Part shown: positions 33,649 through 41,933 of the stretch, piece by piece
How positions within the stretch are numbered: the stretch's first letter is position 1
Layout of the letters: each line of letters starts with the position of its first letter
Source of the DNA: an uncultured Chitinophagaceae bacterium
GTDB taxonomy: Bacteria; Bacteroidota; Bacteroidia; Chitinophagales; Chitinophagaceae
Assembly (NCBI GenBank): GCA_903883945.1
Contig: CAISCV010000281.1
Coordinates: forward strand, 1 to 51,175
Direction of reading: 5' to 3'
Length of the DNA stretch: 51,175 nucleotides
Notes under the pieces: generated by a model
What the model saw: the letters and a program-made list of their open reading frames with translations, nothing else
What the model was told of the DNA's origin: nothing
The model's database searches: none
Made by a program: the position numbers and the translations under genes

Positions 33649-34950
33649 ATGAAAATAGCCGTTGTTGGAACCGGTTACGTAGGATTAGTCTCAGGTACAT
33701 GTTTCGCTGAAACTGGTAACAAAGTTGTTTGTATCGATATCGATCAAAGAAAAGTTACTAAATTATCTAATGGTGAGATTACTATTTATGAACCTGGCTT
33801 GGAGAAGATATTCCTAAGGAATCTAAATGAAGGAAGACTAACGTTTACAACTAATCTGGAAGAAGGAATTAAAGATGCGGCTGTAATCTTCCTAGCATTA
33901 CCAACGCCTCCCGGTGCTGATGGAAGTGCTGACCTGAAATATGTTCTAGGTGTAGCAGATCATCTGGGGAAAATACTAACTGATTATAAAGTTATTGTAG
34001 ATAAGAGTACTGTTCCGGTTGGTACAGCTGCCAAAGTTCATGCTGCCATTGCTGCTAACTATAAGGGTGATTTTGATGTGGTGAGTAACCCAGAATTCTT
34101 GCGGGAGGGTGTTGCGGTAGAAGACTTTATGAAACCTGATAGGGTCGTTATAGGTGCTGGTTCCGAAAGGGCAAAGAAAGTAATGGGTGAATTATATGCA
34201 CCTTATGTACGCCAAGGAAATCCGGTAATCTTTATGGATGAGAAGAGTGCAGAACTTACTAAATATGCTGCTAATTCATTCCTTGCCACTAAGATTTCTT
34301 TCATGAATGAAATAGCTCAGCTTTGTGAAAGGCTAGGTGCTGATGTAGATATGGTTCGTCGTGGAATTGGGAGCGATGACAGAATTGGTAAACGTTTCCT
34401 TTTCCCAGGAATCGGTTATGGTGGTAGCTGTTTCCCCAAAGATGTACAGGCGTTGATTATGTCTGCAGAAGAAGTTGGATACGACTTTCAGATATTGAAG
34501 GCTGTTGAAGATGTAAATGAAAAGCAAAAGCTTCATTTGATTCCTAAGATCAAAGCCTTCTACAACAACGATTTGAAAGGAAAGCATTTTGCTTTGTGGG
34601 GATTGGCTTTCAAACCGAATACAGATGACATTCGTGAAGCACCAGCTTTATATTTGATTGATGCTTTGTTGGAAGCAGGTGCAACTGTAGCTGCATTTGA
34701 TCCTGAAGCTGCTGAAAATGTAAAGGGAGTAGTGGGCGACAAAATCACTTATGGCAAAAGCCAATACAGTGTATTGGACAAAGCAGACGCATTGATTATT
34801 GCCACAGAATGGTCAGAGTTCAGAACACCTGATTTTGAATTCATGGAGAAACTATTAAAAGCGAAAGTGTTGTTTGATGGTCGTAACCTGTTTGATTCAA
34901 AACAAATGAAGGAACAAGGATATCATTATGAAAGTATTGGCAGACCATGA
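33649..34950 (+). CDS. ugd: UDP-glucose 6-dehydrogenase
   Basis: 433 residues: NAD domain with 'VVGTGYVGLVSGTCFAETG', then 'STVPVGTA', 'NPEFLREGVAVEDFMKPDR', and the catalytic cysteine C261 in 'GIGYGGSCFPKDVQAL', then the C-terminal domain with 'LWGLAFKPNTDDIREAP'. It oxidises UDP-glucose to UDP-glucuronate with two NAD+. It begins 21 bases after the aminotransferase and 34 bases before the decarboxylase, so they are probably one operon. The product feeds the next gene. Confidence 0.97.
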   Translation: MKIAVVGTGYVGLVSGTCFAETGNKVVCIDIDQRKVTKLSNGEITIYEPGLEKIFLRNLNEGRLTFTTNLEEGIKDAAVIFLALPTPPGADGSADLKYVLGVADHLGKILTDYKVIVDKSTVPVGTAAKVHAAIAANYKGDFDVVSNPEFLREGVAVEDFMKPDRVVIGAGSERAKKVMGELYAPYVRQGNPVIFMDEKSAELTKYAANSFLATKISFMNEIAQLCERLGADVDMVRRGIGSDDRIGKRFLFPGIGYGGSCFPKDVQALIMSAEEVGYDFQILKAVEDVNEKQKLHLIPKIKAFYNNDLKGKHFALWGLAFKPNTDDIREAPALYLIDALLEAGATVAAFDPEAAENVKGVVGDKITYGKSQYSVLDKADALIIATEWSEFRTPDFEFMEKLLKAKVLFDGRNLFDSKQMKEQGYHYESIGRP

Positions 34951-34984
34951 TAATAAAATAATTTACAATTGATAAATAAGACAA

Positions 34985-35962
34985 ATGAAAAGAGTATTAA
35001 TAACTGGTGCAGCAGGATTCCTTGGGTCTCACCTGTGTGATAGATTTATTAAAGAAGGATACCACGTAATTGGAATGGATAACCTGATTACAGGTGACTT
35101 AAAGAACATTGAGCATCTTTTCCCACTACAGCATTTTGAATTTTATAATCACGACGTTTCTAAGTTCATACACGTTCCGGGTAATTTAGATTATATCCTT
35201 CATTTTGCCTCTCCTGCTAGTCCGATAGATTATCTAAAGATACCTATTCAGACGCTTAAAGTGGGTTCTTTAGGAACACATAACTGTTTGGGATTGGCGA
35301 AAGCAAAAGGCGCAAGAATGTTGATTGCTTCTACCAGTGAGGTCTATGGCGATCCTTTAGTGCATCCTCAAACTGAAGAATATTGGGGTAATGTAAATCC
35401 TATTGGCCCTCGTGGAGTATATGATGAAGCAAAGCGTTTCCAAGAGGCTATTACGATGGCTTACCATACATTCCATGGAGTGGAAACCAGAATCGTTCGG
35501 ATCTTCAATACCTACGGGCCAAAGATGCGTCTGAATGATGGTCGTGCATTACCTGCATTTATTGGTCAGGCATTACGTGGAGAGGATTTAACCGTATTTG
35601 GTGATGGTTCTCAAACCCGTAGCTTCTGCTTTGTAGATGATTTAGTTGAAGGTATTTATAGACTATTATTGAGCGACTATGCTTACCCAGTAAACATTGG
35701 AAATCCTAATGAGATATCGTTGAAGGACTTTGCAGAAGAAGTATTAAAACTCACAGGTTCTGATGTGAAGATTGTATATAAGGACTTGCCTAAGGATGAT
35801 CCAAAGCAACGTCAACCAGATATTACAAAGGCGAAGGAACTATTAGGTTGGGAGCCTAAGGTTGGTCGTGCAGAAGGATTGAGGATTACGTATGAATACT
35901 TCAAATCACTTCCTCCTTCCGAGTGGATGAAACTTCCAAAAGAGTTTATAAGTAATAAATAA
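34985..35962 (+). CDS. uxs: UDP-glucuronate decarboxylase (UDP-xylose synthase)
   Basis: 325-residue SDR: '[16 protein letters not shown]' is the NAD loop, '[26 protein letters not shown]' is the UXS signature, '[14 protein letters not shown]' carries the catalytic Thr/Ser-type residue and Y146-x-x-x-K150 is in 'VYDEAKR'. '[21 protein letters not shown]' is typical of UXS. It turns UDP-GlcA, made by the preceding Ugd, into UDP-xylose. The gene order ugd-uxs therefore defines a UDP-Glc to UDP-Xyl route. Confidence 0.95.
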   Translation: MKRVLITGAAGFLGSHLCDRFIKEGYHVIGMDNLITGDLKNIEHLFPLQHFEFYNHDVSKFIHVPGNLDYILHFASPASPIDYLKIPIQTLKVGSLGTHNCLGLAKAKGARMLIASTSEVYGDPLVHPQTEEYWGNVNPIGPRGVYDEAKRFQEAITMAYHTFHGVETRIVRIFNTYGPKMRLNDGRALPAFIGQALRGEDLTVFGDGSQTRSFCFVDDLVEGIYRLLLSDYAYPVNIGNPNEISLKDFAEEVLKLTGSDVKIVYKDLPKDDPKQRQPDITKAKELLGWEPKVGRAEGLRITYEYFKSLPPSEWMKLPKEFISNK

Positions 35963-36057
35963 AGAATTGACACAAGGGATAAGTCATAAGTCTTCAGGCA
36001 TAAGGAATGTGTAATGAAAAGTGTAAATAACAAATTAACTATTAAATTTTACTGCTT

Positions 36058-36102
36058 ATGACTTACGACTTACCACTTACGACTTACGACTCACTTATAA
36101 CT
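36058..36102. repeat. ACTTACG heptanucleotide repeat at a gene start
   Basis: About five imperfect copies of ACTTACG (ACTTACG, ACTTACC, ACTTACG, ACTTACG, ACTCACT) run from the ATG of the TviB-like gene into its coding region. Similar tracts occur near 17000-17090. Confidence 0.8.
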
Positions 36103-37371
36103 AAACAAAGTAAAATTGCAATAATAGGTTTGGGCTATGTTGGACTCCCCATAGCCCTTTCTTTTGCCCGTCATCTGTCAGTAATCGGATTCGACATCAA
36201 CGAGCAAAGGATTGCATTGATGCAGCAAGGTATTGACCCAAGTAATGAATTGACGGCTGCTGAATTTAACGACCGCGATATTCTTTTCACTTCTTCAATA
36301 GAAGATTTAAAACAAGCTTCTTTCTACATTGTCGCAGTGCCCACTGCTGTTGATGCCCATAATATTCCGAATCTTACCTATTTAAAAAGGGCGTCTGAAA
36401 CGATTGGGAAGGTAATTACCAAAGGGGACTATGTTGTTTTTGAATCCACTGTTTATCCCGGCTGCACAGAGGAAGATTGTCTGCCAATTATTGAAAAGAT
36501 AAGTGGATTAAAAGTGGGCGCCGATTTTAAGTTGGGCTATTCTCCCGAAAGAATTAATCCAGGTGATAAAATACACACGATAGAAAATATTATAAAAGTA
36601 GTAGCTAGCAGTGATAAAGAATCATTGGAAGCAATTGCAGCTGTCTATTCTATCGTTGTAAAAGTAGGAATTCATAAAGCCTCGAGTATCAAAGTGGCAG
36701 AGGCTGCTAAGATAATCGAGAATACACAGCGCGATCTAAACATTGCATTGATGAATGAGCTCTCTATTATCTTCGATAAAATGGGTATTAATACTTTCGA
36801 GGTCTTAGAGGCTGCTGCCACTAAATGGAACTTCCTTAAGTTTACCCCGGGCTTGGTTGGCGGACATTGCATTGGCGTAGACCCTTATTATCTTACCTAT
36901 AAGGCGGCTAAACTGGGGTACTCCTCCAAAATTATTGCTGCAGGGCGTTACATCAATGATGGAATGGGAAGTTATGTTGCCAAGAAAGTTATTCAGCATA
37001 TCATCAAGTATAGTTCAGATGTGAAGGCTGCAAAAGTGTTAGTGATGGGAGCCACTTTTAAAGAAAATGTTACTGATATCCGAAACAGCAAAGTGGCAGA
37101 TGTGGTAAAAGCGCTGAAAGACTATCACCTTAATGTAGAAGTTACGGATGCCTTTGCTAGTAGTGACGCACTAAAAGCGGAGTACGGATTTCCTCTAACC
37201 AGTAAAATTGCTTCGGATTATGATGCAGTCATTGTTATTGTGCCTCATAGCCTCTATAAAGATTTTGATAACAGTTATTTTACTTCCATCACAAAGAAAG
37301 ATGCGTTGATAGCGGATATAAAAGGAATTTATCGAGGTAAAATAAGCAGTAGAAAGTATTGGAGTTTGTAG
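36058..37371 (+). CDS. UDP-N-acetylglucosamine 6-dehydrogenase (TviB/WbpA type)
   Basis: 437 residues: 'IAIIGLGYVGLPIALSFAR' NAD loop, 'FESTVYPGCTEEDCLP', 'SPERINPGDKIHTIENI', 'IENTQRDLNIALMNELSIIF' and the catalytic C271 in 'GLVGGHCIGVDPYYL'. The pattern follows TviB of Vi antigen more closely than Ugd, so UDP-GlcNAc (or GalNAc) to its uronate is expected. The first 14 residues 'MTYDLPLTTYDSLI' are encoded by an ACTTACG-type 7-bp repeat tract that supplies the only ATG near the conserved start; the native start may have been lost or lie at a rare codon. Confidence 0.93.
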   Translation: MTYDLPLTTYDSLITKQSKIAIIGLGYVGLPIALSFARHLSVIGFDINEQRIALMQQGIDPSNELTAAEFNDRDILFTSSIEDLKQASFYIVAVPTAVDAHNIPNLTYLKRASETIGKVITKGDYVVFESTVYPGCTEEDCLPIIEKISGLKVGADFKLGYSPERINPGDKIHTIENIIKVVASSDKESLEAIAAVYSIVVKVGIHKASSIKVAEAAKIIENTQRDLNIALMNELSIIFDKMGINTFEVLEAAATKWNFLKFTPGLVGGHCIGVDPYYLTYKAAKLGYSSKIIAAGRYINDGMGSYVAKKVIQHIIKYSSDVKAAKVLVMGATFKENVTDIRNSKVADVVKALKDYHLNVEVTDAFASSDALKAEYGFPLTSKIASDYDAVIVIVPHSLYKDFDNSYFTSITKKDALIADIKGIYRGKISSRKYWSL

Positions 37372-37454
37372 CAGTTAACCGAATTAACGTTAACCGTCAA
37401 CCAATGTGTCGTTTCCCTTTACGGTTAACAAAATAAAAATAAACAGCAAATTAT

Positions 37455-38327
37455 ATGTACAAGCCTTTAGTAGTTATCACAGGAAAGAATGGACAGTTGG
37501 GTTGGGAATTAGCCCAGCTAAAATCGTTGAATACTTTTCAGTTCGACTTCCTTTTTATAGATAAGGAAGAGTTAGATTTATCCAATCCCGAGTCTATCCC
37601 TGCTTTCTTTAAGCAGCATAAACCGCAATATTTTGTCAATTGTGGCGCCTATACCCTTGTAGATAAGGCAGAAACAGAAAAGGAACTCACTCGTGCCATC
37701 AATGCAACTAGTGTAGGTGTGATTGCTGCCGAATGTGCTGCCATTGGTTGTACCTTAATTACCATCTCTACCGATTATGTTTTTGATGGCAATGGCACAT
37801 CCCCTTATCTTCCGAATCAAGTAACTGACCCATTAAATCACTATGGCCTCACCAAACAGGAAGGCGAGCAATTGGCGCTGCAAAATAATCCCAAAACAAT
37901 TATCATCCGTACATCATGGGTATATAGTACGCATGCAAACAATTTTGTAAAAACCATGCTTCGTCTGATGAAGGAGCGTGAAGAATTGAAGGTAGTTTCC
38001 GATCAGGTCGGATCACCTACTTATGCGGCTGATTTTGCAGAGGCCATCATTCAAATGATCGAGCAGTTAGAAAGTGGATCTACACATTATGGCATCTATC
38101 ACTACAGCAATAGTGGGGTTATTTCCTGGTACGATTTCGCAGTTGCCATAAAAAATATTGCAGGTCTTTCTTGCAATGTTTTGCCTATTCCTACCACTGC
38201 TTTTCCTACTCCTGCAAAGCGCCCGGCTTATTCTGTTTTAGATAAAGAATCTATCATTAAGGACTATGAAATAAAACTGATTGACTGGAAAGTGAGTTTA
38301 AAAAAGTGTATACACGAGTTGAAGTAG
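37455..38327 (+). CDS. rfbD: dTDP-4-dehydrorhamnose reductase family
   Basis: 290 residues of the RmlD family: 'VVITGKNGQLGWELAQL' NAD loop, 'FVNCGAYTLVDKAETE', 'ISTDYVFDGNGTSPY' and Y130-x-x-x-K134 in 'NHYGLTKQEGE', then 'IIIRTSWVYS' and 'VSDQVGSPTYAADFA'. It makes dTDP-L-rhamnose from the 4-keto sugar. The usual partners rfbA, rfbB and rfbC are not in the window, so it either works with a cluster elsewhere or acts on another 4-keto sugar. It ends with a strong terminator. Confidence 0.93.
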   Translation: MYKPLVVITGKNGQLGWELAQLKSLNTFQFDFLFIDKEELDLSNPESIPAFFKQHKPQYFVNCGAYTLVDKAETEKELTRAINATSVGVIAAECAAIGCTLITISTDYVFDGNGTSPYLPNQVTDPLNHYGLTKQEGEQLALQNNPKTIIIRTSWVYSTHANNFVKTMLRLMKEREELKVVSDQVGSPTYAADFAEAIIQMIEQLESGSTHYGIYHYSNSGVISWYDFAVAIKNIAGLSCNVLPIPTTAFPTPAKRPAYSVLDKESIIKDYEIKLIDWKVSLKKCIHELK

Positions 38328-38344
38328 TTTAAATAAATGAATTA

Positions 38345-38380
38345 GAAAAGAGCTTAAATCTTGTGATTTAAGCTCTTTTC
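38345..38380 (+). terminator. Terminator of the glycan cluster
   Basis: A perfect 16-bp stem (38345-38360 with 38365-38380; core AAGAGCTTAAATC) and TTGT loop, the longest perfect stem of any terminator in the window. Only a weak T tail. Confidence 0.75.
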
Positions 38381-38521
38381 ATTTAATATACTTGCAACAA
38401 TGAAACGTTTCTGATTGCAACAAAAGGGTAAGTAATAAAATTACTGTAGATAGTTACTTAAAAAATGCCCTCTCTTATTCATTAATTAAAAAAAATCATT
38501 CTCACTCCTTACCTTAGCCCG

Positions 38522-41461
38522 ATGCAAAAGAAACTGTTTCTCCTTGATGCCTTCGCACTCATATTCCGTGCTTATTATGCCCTCATCCGTAGCCCTCGTA
38601 TTACCAGTAAGGGTAAAAACACGAATGCACAATTTGGTTTTACCAATGCTTTGGTAGACCTGATGACGCGTGAGAAACCAACGCATCTTGCCGTATGTTT
38701 TGATATGGAAGGACCCACAGAACGTCATATAGACTTTGCCGACTATAAAGCCAACCGTCAAGAGGCACCCGAAGATTTAATTCTTGCAATACCCGACATC
38801 AAACGATTAGTTGAAGCTTTCAACATACCCGTTATTGGCGTAAAAGGTTATGAAGCCGACGATGTAATTGGTACCCTCGCTTGGGAAGCACACGATGCGG
38901 GTTACGAAGTATTTATGGTGACGCCCGATAAAGATTATGGTCAGTTGGTACGTGATGGAATCAGCATATACAAGCCCGGATATAGTGGAGGAGATATTGA
39001 GATAATGGGTCCTAAAGAAGTGTGTGAAAAGTGGAACATTGAACGGGTAGACCAAGTAATAGATATCTTAGGGTTGATGGGGGATGCAGTGGATAACATA
39101 CCAGGCATTGCAGGCGTAGGAGAAAAGACGGCCGCCAAACTGTTGAAAGAATTCGATACCCTTGAAGGCGTATTGGCAAATGCAGAAAGTATAAAAGGGG
39201 CATTAGGCGAAAAAGTTCGTGCGGGAAAAAAGAATGCAATACTCAGTAAGAAACTTGCAACCATCATTACCAATGTACCAGTTGAGTTTCATGAAGAGAA
39301 TTTCAGACAGAAAGAATGGAATAAGGAAGCATTACATGAAATTTTTACTGAGCTGGAATTCAGAACAATGGCAGTGCGGATTTTGGGTCAATCATTACCC
39401 TTACCAACTCCGTCTTCTAACTCTTCAAAAAAAGCTTCGGCTAGTGCACCCACCAATCAAGGGAATCTGTTCGAGCCTATTACAACTTCTCCAATGGCTC
39501 CTCCCCCACCGCCTAAAGCAGATTTACCCATTGTAGGTTTATTTGGAAGTGTATTCGACCAGCCCATTCCAATCACAAGCGCCCCATCTTCTAATCCTTT
39601 AGGCGATGGGGATATTGCTTCCTCCCCATCAGGAGTTGGCGTGAGGAATATAAACAATACTCATCATGAATATGAACTTGTAGATACAACCGATAAGATT
39701 GAAGCATTAATCAACAAGCTTTCTTCTTATACCGAGATATGCTTCGATACCGAAACTACTCATATAGATGCCAATCAGGCAGACTTGGTAGGATTGAGTT
39801 TTTCGGTACAAAAAGGCGAAGGCTATTATATTCCTTGCCCTTTTGATAGAGAAGGTACTGTGGCTATCCTAAATCAATTAAAGCCTTTGTTTGATGAGGA
39901 CAAGATAGTTTGGGTTGGTCAGAACATTAAATATGACCTCTTGATGTTGAAATGGTATGGCTTCGAATTGAAGGAAAACGTTTATGATACCATGCTTGCC
40001 CATTACGTAATAGAACCAGAAGGAAGGCGCAGTATGGATTTATTAAGTATTCAGTACCTTAACTACGAACCTGTACACATTGCTGAATTGATTGGTAAAA
40101 AAGGAGCAGGGCAAGGGACTATGCGTGATGTAGAAATTGAGAAAGTAAAAGAATATGCAGCTGAAGACGCCGACATCACGCTACAGTTAAAGAAGGTATT
40201 TGAACCTTTAGTAAAATCTAAGGAAGTAGAAAGGGTTTTAGAATCTGCAGAGAACCCATTGGTAAAAGTATTGACTGATATGGAGTTTGAAGGGGTAAGG
40301 ATAGATATGAACTTCTTAAAAGAATACAGTGTAGAACTAGAGAAAGACGCTAAGATTTTCGAGAACAATGTATACGACCAAGCAGGAGTACGTTTCAATT
40401 TGGCATCACCAAAGCAACTAGGGGAAGTATTGTTTGATAAACTAAAACTAGACCCTAAAGCCAAGAAAACAAAAACCGGGCAGTATGCAACAGGGGAAGA
40501 TGTTTTACAGAAGTTAGCTCACCAAAATAAAATAGTGGCAGATATACTAGGTTTCAGGCAACTAACAAAACTAAAAAGTACCTATGTAGATGCCTTTCCG
40601 TTAATGGTGAATCAAAAAACAGGTCGGGTACACACTAGCTATGCACAAGCAGTGGCAGTAACAGGAAGACTGAGTAGCAATAACCCAAATCTACAAAACA
40701 TACCAATCCGCTCCGAAAAAGGAAGAGAAATAAGAAAAGCATTTATTCCTAGGGATGAAAAACATATACTGGTAAGTGCCGATTACTCTCAGATAGAACT
40801 ACGTATTGTAGCTGCAATGAGTGGCGACCCCAATATGTGTGAAGCTTTCAGACAAGGTAAGGATATCCATACTGCCACTGCTGCAAAAGTTTATGGAATA
40901 GATGAAAGTAAAGTAACTAAAGAGCAACGGTATAAAGCTAAGAGTGTAAACTTCGGGATTATCTATGGACAAGGGGCTTTTGGCTTAGCAGATAACTTAG
41001 GCATTGCCCGTTCGGAAGCAAAAGAAATCATAGACAATTATAAGAAAGAGTTCGTGGGCATCACCACCTACATGACCGACATTGTAAACTTTGCGCAAGA
41101 GAATGGATATGTTGAGACTTTATTAGGCAGAAAGCGTTGGTTGCGGGATATTTCTTCCAGCAACTTTACGGTAAGGGGATTTGCAGAACGAAATGCAGTA
41201 AATAGTCCCATACAAGGCACGGCTGCAGATATGATAAAATTAGCGATGATTAACATTCACCAAGCAATAAAAGAACAGAAGCTACAATCAAAAATGATTT
41301 TACAAGTACACGATGAATTAGTATTCGATGTACTCAAAGATGAGATAGATATATTGAAACCACTTATACTAGAGGGGATGAAATCTGCCTTAAAACTTCC
41401 TAATAATGTTCCAGTAGAAGCTGAAGTGGGTATAGGGGAAAATTGGTTAGAAGCGCACTAA
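38522..41461 (+). CDS. polA: DNA polymerase I
   Basis: 979 residues with three domains: 5' nuclease (about 1-288), 3'-5' exonuclease (about 385-570) and family A polymerase (about 575-979). The exonuclease keeps D409 and E411 in 'FDTETTH', 'QNIKYDLLML' and 'YAAEDADITLQL', so proofreading should be active. Polymerase motifs are 'SADYSQIELRIVAAMSGD', 'KSVNFGIIYGQGAFGL' and 'LQVHDELVFDV'. An unusual Pro/Ser/Ala-rich linker of about 90 residues (about 289-380) with 'PMAPPPPPK' joins the first two domains. It replicates gaps and processes Okazaki fragments. Monocistronic. Confidence 0.97.
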   Translation: MQKKLFLLDAFALIFRAYYALIRSPRITSKGKNTNAQFGFTNALVDLMTREKPTHLAVCFDMEGPTERHIDFADYKANRQEAPEDLILAIPDIKRLVEAFNIPVIGVKGYEADDVIGTLAWEAHDAGYEVFMVTPDKDYGQLVRDGISIYKPGYSGGDIEIMGPKEVCEKWNIERVDQVIDILGLMGDAVDNIPGIAGVGEKTAAKLLKEFDTLEGVLANAESIKGALGEKVRAGKKNAILSKKLATIITNVPVEFHEENFRQKEWNKEALHEIFTELEFRTMAVRILGQSLPLPTPSSNSSKKASASAPTNQGNLFEPITTSPMAPPPPPKADLPIVGLFGSVFDQPIPITSAPSSNPLGDGDIASSPSGVGVRNINNTHHEYELVDTTDKIEALINKLSSYTEICFDTETTHIDANQADLVGLSFSVQKGEGYYIPCPFDREGTVAILNQLKPLFDEDKIVWVGQNIKYDLLMLKWYGFELKENVYDTMLAHYVIEPEGRRSMDLLSIQYLNYEPVHIAELIGKKGAGQGTMRDVEIEKVKEYAAEDADITLQLKKVFEPLVKSKEVERVLESAENPLVKVLTDMEFEGVRIDMNFLKEYSVELEKDAKIFENNVYDQAGVRFNLASPKQLGEVLFDKLKLDPKAKKTKTGQYATGEDVLQKLAHQNKIVADILGFRQLTKLKSTYVDAFPLMVNQKTGRVHTSYAQAVAVTGRLSSNNPNLQNIPIRSEKGREIRKAFIPRDEKHILVSADYSQIELRIVAAMSGDPNMCEAFRQGKDIHTATAAKVYGIDESKVTKEQRYKAKSVNFGIIYGQGAFGLADNLGIARSEAKEIIDNYKKEFVGITTYMTDIVNFAQENGYVETLLGRKRWLRDISSSNFTVRGFAERNAVNSPIQGTAADMIKLAMINIHQAIKEQKLQSKMILQVHDELVFDVLKDEIDILKPLILEGMKSALKLPNNVPVEAEVGIGENWLEAH

Positions 41462-41870
41462 TGTAGTAGCAACGCAACATCAAATTAAGCAAATTAATAT
41501 TAAGTTAAAAGGCAGGGAATATAAGATTAACTCTAACTAACCATCGAGATGACGCATACAACATCAAATAAAACTCTCCCTACGACAATGGATCTACTAT
41601 TCTATGTACACAATCAAAGGAGGCTGTTCCAGTCCTTATAACATATTAATCTTGTAACTTAACCAACTTGCCCCCTTATATATTCAACCTTTAGTAACGA
41701 CCAATCCATTACAGCGTCTTGAACTTCATTTCGAGATTCATTAAATAGATGGTGATGTAGACTTGCTGGGTAAGACCCTTAGCAAATAAATAGATAATTA
41801 TGAGTTTATATTATCAACAATCCGCAGCCCAATTCACAGGATAAGTCAGGAAGTAGATCTTCATATTAGT
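41462..41870. other. Non-coding gap after polA
   Basis: No gene or RNA found. The sequence contains scraps of dispersed intergenic repeat, such as 'CGAGATGACG' near 41555 and 'ATTTCGAGATTCATT' near 41730. Confidence 0.45.
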
Positions 41871-41907
41871 ACCAATAGCAAAAAGTATTTTCCTTTTTGC
41901 TATTGGT
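41871..41907. terminator. 15-bp hairpin after the DUF3494 gene
   Basis: Perfect stem ACCAATAGCAAAAAG/CTTTTTGCTATTGGT with a 7-nt loop, 27 bases past the stop of the minus-strand gene. No T tract follows on either strand, so it is a weak intrinsic terminator or an mRNA-stabilising hairpin. Confidence 0.5.
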
Positions 41908-41933
41908 TACGACCTGATATTAATTAAAAAAAA

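Noticed and set aside
38486-38761. Minus-strand frame at the start of polA
   Set aside because: It is antisense to the conserved 5' nuclease domain.
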